DNA of 64,000 nt, taken from assembly GCA_019022495.1 (NCBI GenBank), contig JAFEKR010000006.1, forward strand, positions 1,116,001 to 1,180,000, read 5' to 3'. Source of the DNA: Epichloe hybrida. Taxonomy: Eukaryota; Ascomycota; Sordariomycetes; Hypocreales; Clavicipitaceae. A program made the position numbers and the translations under genes. Under the pieces are notes generated by a model that saw only the letters and a list, made by a program, of their open reading frames with translations, was not told the origin of the DNA and did not search any database. Below are positions 58,218 to 64,000 of the stretch, one piece after another (the stretch's first letter is position 1; every line of letters starts with the position of its first letter).

Positions 58218-58568
58218 TTAATATAAGACCTTAAAAACAGCACTACTATAACCCTTAGGATAAATAGGGCTGCCACTAGTTATAATAGGGTTGGATTCCC
58301 CCTTCTTATAAGGGGTATAATCCCTAAAGACCTCCCTAGAATTAACTATATATATAGTTAAACCTATATTATATAATAGGGCCTTTTTCATGTCTTTACT
58401 ATAATAATTAAAACCATTTAAGGTATTAATTTCTTGTTTTTCATTATCCGAATCACTAGAGCTAGAATTAGAGCTACTATTGCTAGAGCTCTTATAACTA
58501 GTCTTGTAATTACTAGGTTTCTTATATGAATTAAGTGCTCTATTAGAAAGGTTATAATTTCCTAGCAT
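58218..58568 (-). pseudogene. copia-C gag-protease remnant
   Basis: 116-codon stretch: a Ser-rich linker (SSNSSSNSSSSDSDNEK) followed by LLYNIGLTIYIVNSREVF, a damaged form of the copia protease core (usual form LLDSGATxHI.NxRxxF), and a SGSPIYPKGY strand. The catalytic Asp and Gly-Ala are altered (YNIGLT), consistent with RIP. Confidence 0.75.
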
Positions 58569-59648
58569 AAAAGAACCCTCTATAAGTTCTTTAGTATCCT
58601 TTTTATCTGATTTTTGACCCTTTTGCTTCTTTTTCTTCTTATTAGAATTAGAAGAGCCCTTATTTTCTTTAGAGCTTTCTTTCTTCTTCTTCTAACCTTT
58701 AGGGGCCTTTTCCTTGTCTTTAGCACCCTTTTCTAGGTCTTTAGCCCTATAATTCAGGGCTTTGGCTACTGTAGATAACTTATCCCTCTGTTTAGCTAGA
58801 AGGTTTACTATTGGAAATTTAAGATTTAGGGCTTCTAGGGGGACCCCTATAGCCCTATTTGTACGCATGCTAAATCATTGCCTCTTAGCCCACTGAGGGA
58901 AGGTTGATTTTAGGGATTGAAGATATTGATTAACCTAATCTATAGGATTAATTAGGACCCCTAAAATTAATAATCTAGCTAGTAAATTATTAAAGACTAC
59001 ATTAAAGGCTTCTAAAGTCCCCTTAAATCCATGAAAATTCAGGTTATAAAATTCAGAATATAGGGACCCCCTCTGGATTTTAACGCTATATGAATATTGC
59101 CTAATAAGTAACTTATAGGCTTCTTTAGGTGATTTTTGCCAAGTTATAGTGGCTTAGGGGCCTTCTATATAACTATCCCTTAGTAATATAAGGATAATAG
59201 CTTAGTTAGCGTCCCCTAGTGCCCTAGAAATATCCGGATTATCTAGAAAATTAGGCATGCCTAAAGCTCTAAATTAGATAGCTAGGGCTTGTTTCCATTG
59301 ATCGAAATTTTCAGCTCCTTTAAGCTTAGCAGTCTTAGGGAAGCTATAAACCCTCTTATTAAATTCCTTAATAATTGAATTATTAAAGGCAACTTATACA
59401 AAGCTAGATTTAGGTGCCTTTTCTTAAATAGGCTGCTAAACTTGCTGCTAACTAGTGGGCTTAGTAGCTTCCACACCCTCTATAGGTCTATTATTAATAG
59501 CTAAAGTTAAGGACTCTAGCTTTTGTATTACTAGATTGATAGTATTTTGTTGTTTAATAACCTGCTCTTTTAGCTAGTTATTTAGAACCTCTTACGCACT
59601 AAGATTAGGGACTAGAGGTCCCTGACCTTGTTAATTAGTAGCTATCTT

Positions 59649-59930
59649 CTAATTTTATAGAAGGGAAGTCTTCTATTTATACTGAAATTCCTTTTTATAA
59701 AAGGGAAAAGCTTCTATTTGCGCTGATTTTCCTTTTTATAGAAGGGAAAAGCTTCTATTCTTACTAGACTTCCTTTTTATAGAAGGGAAAGCTTCTGTAT
59801 CGCTCGTGCGCTTCCTGTTTTATAGAAGGGAAGTCTTCTGTAACCATAATGATTCCTTTTTTATAGAAGGGAATAGCTTCTATCTCGCGGGTCCTTCCTG
59901 TTTTATAGAAGGGAAGTCTTCTATAACCAT
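59649..59930 (-). repeat. Hairpin-bearing tandem repeats in the copia-C leader
   Basis: Seven copies, spaced about 36-45 bp, of ttttatagaagggaa(a)gcttct with variable linkers (starts near 59654, 59690, 59731, 59772, 59817, 59857 and 59900). Each holds inverted agaag/cttct arms around ggga, so RNA from either strand could form a series of small stem-loops. They lie between the 5' LTR/primer site and gag. Confidence 0.8.
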
Positions 59931-59959
59931 ACGCAAAATGCACTAGAAAGAATTTTATA

Positions 59960-59981
59960 GTGATAGACTAGGCTTATAACC
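59960..59981 (-). other. Putative primer-binding site of copia-C (half-tRNA type)
   Basis: Just inside the 5' LTR the minus strand reads AGGTTATAAGCCTAGTC. With two transitions reversed it would match the complement of the anticodon region of initiator tRNA-Met (GGTTATGAGCCC), the primer used by Drosophila copia. Inference from an altered sequence. Confidence 0.45.
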
Positions 59982-60799
59982 TATTGAAATGTAGGGAGCT
60001 AGTTGCCAGCTAGTAATAGCTATATAGGTGCAGCTTTACGGTTAGGGACTAGTAGAACCACCACATTAAATTTATTTAACGTAACGTAACGGAAGGTTTC
60101 GGCAGTTATTAACTAATAGAATTCAATCTAGATGACTTTTATGATATCTTATATACTAATAGAATCGATTTTAGTGACGTTATATGGGCAATGCGGCTGT
60201 TAGATTAAGAGGCCTAGTTATCTAGCTAGATTAAAAAGATCTTCTTTCTCTTATATACCCACTAACTATATTAGTAAATCCGGACTACTAAAGAGGTCTT
60301 ATAGGCCACTTTTTATTTTCCGCAAAATTCATTTATATATAAAATCCAAAAAATCGACTCACTACCATACAAACTAGCAACCCGTATACACCAAATTTTA
60401 GTCCAAAAAATATTCCTATATAAAATAAATGCCCTATCTTCTAGCTTTAATTTGCTATATGTAAGACTTTTGTATAACCTCTAGTTAAAGAGAAAATCGC
60501 TATTAAAGATAGCTATAGGGTAACCTGCTTACGTCACCCTAGCTTACCTAATTACTAGTGGCGCTGCGGTTATGGCTACGCTTATAGCCACAACGCAATT
60601 GAATAATCTACAATTAATAATTGATTTGGATTAGTCATCCACACGGTTAGTCACAGCTGTTAACAGCTGCGACGTAACCATTGACAGCCACCTTCGTGAC
60701 CATTGACAGCTGTAGTGCAGCTGTTAGGCTTGCAATGCAAGCTAGTAATAGAAAGGTCCTTTAACTAGAAAGGGCTAAAAATAGGTCTTATTTTTAACA
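59982..60799 (-). repeat. 5' LTR of copia-C in element sense (818 bp)
   Basis: From tattgaaatgtaggg to tatttttaaca; followed by the right ttata. Confidence 0.87.
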
Positions 60800-60964
60800 T
60801 TATAGTCTAGCCCTAAGGGCTAATCGCGGGTGCCTACGCGACCATGTGGGTTTAACCCTAATTCCATTGCGCTATAGCCAAAAGAATACGCATTGTATAA
60901 GTCCCTGTAACTTATACAATTGACACCTATATTGCTAGGTCTAGGCAAAGCCTAGATTATCACA

Positions 60965-61322
60965 CTTAGTTATAATAAAATTATAAAAATAATATAATAT
61001 TATAAATTCTATAACTAATTTAATAAAATAGGTAATAATAAAAGCTTTTATATAACTAGCTTTCTTTTAACCTTATAAATACTAATAACTAATAAAAAGT
61101 CTAATACTATATTTATAGTATTTATAGTTAGTGTAATTTAGGAAAAAAAATTTGTAGTGTAATGTATTATAGTTTTTTTTTCCTTATAGTTAGTGTAGTT
61201 TGTAATGTAGTGTAGTTTATAGTGTAGTTACTACACTACACTACAAATACTACACTACACTACAAATACTACACTACACTACAAATACTACACTACACTA
61301 CACGTTTTAGTGCAATACTCTG
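60965..61322 (-). mobile_element. hAT-like element B, right part
   Basis: Resumes after the TRIM with the second cttag. Near the end, three copies of tactacactacactacaaa precede cgttttagtgCAATACTCTG, the complement of the left end of element A. Followed by gypsy G2 text. Confidence 0.82.
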
Positions 61323-61680
61323 ATCCTAGGTATATTAGTTTATAAAGGTAGATATTTATATAGTATTTTATAAGCTATAGATTACTAAGGGCTAGGAGTA
61401 CCTAATAGCGTTTTAAACTAGGTTTAGGCTATTTAAGTAGCTAGTTTGCCCCTTTAGCCTAGCTAGCACACTAGTAATATTCTAATATTATATTAATAAG
61501 TCCTTAGGGGATATATTAAGGGACTTTATTATAGTGTACTTAGATAATATCTTAGTTTACTTAGGGGGATTAAGGAAAGACTATATAGCTAAGGTCTAGT
61601 TAATATTAGGCTACCTAAGGGCTATAGGTTTATACTTAGACCTTAATAAGTCTATATTTATAGTAAAGGAGGTTTAATAC
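61323..61680 (+). mobile_element. Gypsy G2 reverse transcriptase fragment
   Basis: Matches G1 from about 36515 to 36872 (tcctaggtatattagtttat onward). Reads IFQYYINKSLGD-like text, then FIIVYLDNILVYLGGLRKDY, the YxDD-type catalytic block (here YLDN), more readable than in G1 but with stops. About 1.5 kb of gypsy between the previous fragment (ending at G1 position ~35014) and this one is missing. Confidence 0.87.
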
Positions 61681-62276
61681 TGTGAGGCCCCACTTATAAC
61701 AACACCTGTAATCACTAGTGCACCCCGCGGGCAGGCTATGTCCTAGGGCTAGGTCCACGTGACACTAGCAAGCCACTAGCTATAAGCTAGTAACTCGCAT
61801 ATATAACACACTTAGACCTAGTAAGCTTTAGTTAATATACTAAAGCCCCTATATCTCTTACCTAGCTACTATTATTCTTATAATTCTAAAGTTTCTCTTA
61901 CTAGCTACCTAAGAGTAATATAGGGGGGAGAACTACCTAATTTACTAGAGTAATATTAGATAATAACCTAACCCTAATAGATAAGAGTTATACCTAATTA
62001 AATAAGGGTAATACTATAAGTAAAGATATATTATATACTAATAAAACCATACTTATAATAAGACCCTTTACCCCTTATAGTAAAGCTATAGTAATACTAA
62101 AGTAAATCGCTTAGCTAGAAAAACTCTAAAGATTATAAGAATAAAAATAAGAGCTTATTAACCTTATTAAGGGTAACTTAGGGGAAGTATAAGGAAAAAG
62201 TAAGTAAAGAGCTAGCCCCTCCTTAAGCAATAGTAGCTAAGAGGTTAGAGTTAAGAATATTACTAAGCTCTAATAC
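61681..62276 (+). mobile_element. Family D LTR (61681-61882) and following RIP-mutated DNA
   Basis: Starts TGTGAGGCCCC directly after tttaatac of gypsy G2, an uninterrupted G1 site at about 36872. The LTR ends in attattcttata, RIP form of TGTTCTCACA. The following 400 bp are RIP-mutated with no stop-free frame and may be the start of the internal region. Confidence 0.65.
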
Positions 62277-64000
62277 TGTCACGGCTTGCACCGAAAGGTT
62301 AAGAACGAAGTGATGGCTAAGACTATCGCAGTCGCTGCTAGATAGATGCTAGCTAGGGGCAGGTACGTGAAGGTTTTAATCTCTAACCTAGCACTAATAA
62401 TATACATAGTCTTTAATAAATACCTTGCTTTATAAGCACATAGCTATCTTATAGCTAGCTAGCCTCTTTATTATCTATATAGCCTAAAGGTTCTCTAAAG
62501 ACTTGCTTTAATAAATATCCTATCTTTAACCTTTACACTTCTAATATAATACCTCCCTTATATATAATTAACCTTAATTATAAAATAAGCTACTTGCTTA
62601 AGGCGTAATTACTATATTAAAGCTTTATAAGGAAAAATAAGATAGGGTACCTTATATCTAGATATATAGGTAAATAAAAAGAAATAATAATAATAATGCC
62701 ACTAATTAAAAACAACCCCTTATTATAGTTAGTAATATTCTAATAGTAGCTTATATATAGCTTTACTATAGCAAAACAAATGTTATTACCTATTATATAG
62801 CTAGAAAAAATAATATAAATAACCTATATTAATTTTTATAATTAGTTAAATAAATAAGGTACCTAATGCTAGGGTTTTAAATAGTCTAACTAGAGGGCTT
62901 ATGTTATAGTTACTATAAGCTTATAGCTATTAGGCATATATGTGTTTAGTAGTGCTAATAGTTATTATTATAATTTGTGAATTACCTATATATAGTGTAT
63001 TAGATTACTTAAGGGGTCTAGGGTTAATATAAAAGAGACTAATTTTTCCTCTCTTTTACACTTTTCCTTTCTTTTATAATATCCCTTAACCTTATAAGTT
63101 ACCCTTACTAGCTAAGTAATAGCTCTCTTGCTACTATTACTTAGTAATTACTAATCTCTTTTAGTCCCTAATTATTATTATTATTTATCCTTATTTATCT
63201 TAGTTTCTTACCCTTATCTAGCTTATAAGTTTATACTCTTATTAGTATAACTTCCCTATCTAGTCTATTATAGCTAACTTATAGCTAGTTTACTATATCT
63301 AAGTCTTATACTTAAACTTTACCTTTATTAATACCTTAAGAAAATCTATTAACTAAGAAATCTCTTATAAAGTCTCCCTAAAAGCAAACTTCTTCTAAAA
63401 TCTTATTATAAGTTTATTATATTCTTATAGTATCTCTATTACTAACTTACTACTAGTAAAATAACTTTAAAAAAGATTCTATATATACACTATTATTAGT
63501 AAGTAATAATATAAAATATTCTCCTAAAAAATAGTACCTATAAGATTCTAGGATACCTTATTAATAAAAAAACCTTCCTAGCTAAATATAATAAATCTTT
63601 AAGTATAACTTCTTTACTTACTTATTACTTCTTTATAGCTAATATTTAATAGGCTATTTAATAAAATATGCTTATTACTTCTAAAATAATAAAAACTATA
63701 TTATAGTATATCTCTCTTAACTAGAATTTACCTAGTTATTACTAATATATTACTAGACTTTAGCTTAAATTATATAGCTTTATAATAGGCTATTTAAACT
63801 TATTAAAGCTACTCCTAAAGGTAGCTATTATTATTAAAATAAAGTAAGTATAATTCTATTTCCTAGATACTAGATTACTATTAACTTACTACTAGCCTAT
63901 TATAAAAGTAAAGAAAAAGCTATAGAATACTATCCTAGTTTATAAAAATTCTAATAAGTATAGTTATATTTACTACGCTTAAATATTTACTAATATTACT
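62277..64000. mobile_element. Unresolved repeat DNA starting with an LTR-like sequence
   Basis: Begins TGTCACGGCTTGCACCG after ctaatac, with about 130 bp of near-normal composition before RIP-type AT-rich DNA takes over. The other end of this LTR-like unit was not found. The rest to the window end has almost no CA/TG/CG, no open frame and no clear match to the gypsy or copia copies in the window; it is presumably another degraded element. Confidence 0.45.

Larger units (their letters stand above)
52798..60799 (-). mobile_element. Ty1/copia element copia-C with an extra LTR, TSD ttata
   Basis: ttata is duplicated at 52793-52797 and 60800-60804. Three direct LTRs of about 818 bp lie at 52798-53615, 53640-54459 and 59982-60799. 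Between the first two is a 24-bp stub equal to the end of the internal region. On the minus strand: 5' LTR (60799-59982), a putative primer site (59981-59960), a hairpin-repeat leader, gag (about 59640-58700), protease (58568-58218), integrase, and reverse transcriptase/RNase H (to 55035), then a purine tract (TAGAGGGGG) against the LTR. It retains more CA/CG than the gypsies and the longest residual frames, so it is probably the youngest insertion. Still RIP-inactivated. Confidence 0.87.
52437..60964 (-). mobile_element. TRIM-like element, 167-bp LTRs, TSD cttag, split by copia-C
   Basis: The left LTR is 52437-52603. The right LTR is 52791-52797 plus 60805-60964. Both total 167 bp, and both have TG...CA ends. 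cttag is duplicated at 52432-52436 and 60965-60969. Without the copia insertion the element is 521 bp: two LTRs and 187 bp of internal DNA (52604-52790) with no coding capacity. Read on the minus strand, a purine tract agggaaaggg lies just before the LTR at 52603, which suggests minus orientation. Size and structure fit terminal-repeat retrotransposons in miniature (TRIMs), which are mobilised in trans. A decayed relative is at 32270-32597. Confidence 0.82.

Overview
The window is nuclear DNA of a filamentous ascomycete (Pezizomycotina). The gene set and short spliceosomal introns would fit Eurotiomycetes, possibly Onygenales, but that is inference. Evidence: genes with 50-150 nt GT-AG introns and CTRAY branch sites, fungal single-copy genes, and flanking DNA scarred by RIP-like mutation (CpA/TpG and CpG nearly absent, TpA very common, stops in every frame of recognisable transposons).

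Layout. 1-3519: RIP-mutated Ty3/gypsy element on the minus strand, cut by the window start, 217-bp LTR at 3303-3519. 3520-4943: transition zone with a small hairpin element (3922-4031), then promoter DNA. 4944-32199: a transposon-free island of ten housekeeping genes: Gbp2/Hrb1-like three-RRM mRNA-binding protein (+), SRP14 (-), SGD1/NOM1 (+), dihydrolipoyl dehydrogenase (+), VAC14 (+), HAUS1 augmin subunit (-), p58IPK/DNAJC3-type co-chaperone (+), Mrs3/4 mitochondrial iron carrier (-), ATG9 (-), COG6 (+). They are not an operon or a metabolic cluster. Several act in secretion or membrane traffic (SRP14, DNAJC3, VAC14, ATG9, COG6), but the neighbourhood looks like ordinary synteny. 32200-33951: exit zone with a decayed terminal-repeat element and solo LTRs. 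33952-64000: AT-rich nested transposons.

The right-hand nest resolves by target-site duplications (TSDs). A gypsy element (call it G2) starts at 33952. A second gypsy (G1, 33973-41175) sits inside the first 21 bp of G2's own LTR (TSD ttgcc). Downstream, G2 carries an hAT-like element (41756-43440, TSD cctatagg), a Ty1/copia element (copia-A, 43495-50438, TSD ggttc) and a second hAT-like element (from 50900). The latter contains a 521-bp TRIM-like element with 167-bp LTRs (TSD cttag). The right LTR of that TRIM is split by a minus-strand copia element (copia-C, 52798-60799, TSD ttata). G2 resumes at 61323 with a reverse-transcriptase fragment and is interrupted at 61681 by further LTR DNA.

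Most interesting points: the datable insertion tower; a possibly undescribed TRIM family; an hAT-like family with gtagtgtag subterminal repeats; a copia with an extra LTR joined through a 24-bp stub, a putative half-tRNA primer site and a hairpin-repeat leader; an apparent one-base frameshift in a T10 run of ATG9; and an 8-nt microexon plus a split start codon with two in-frame acceptors in the RRM gene. All family calls come from reading motifs by eye; no database search was run.
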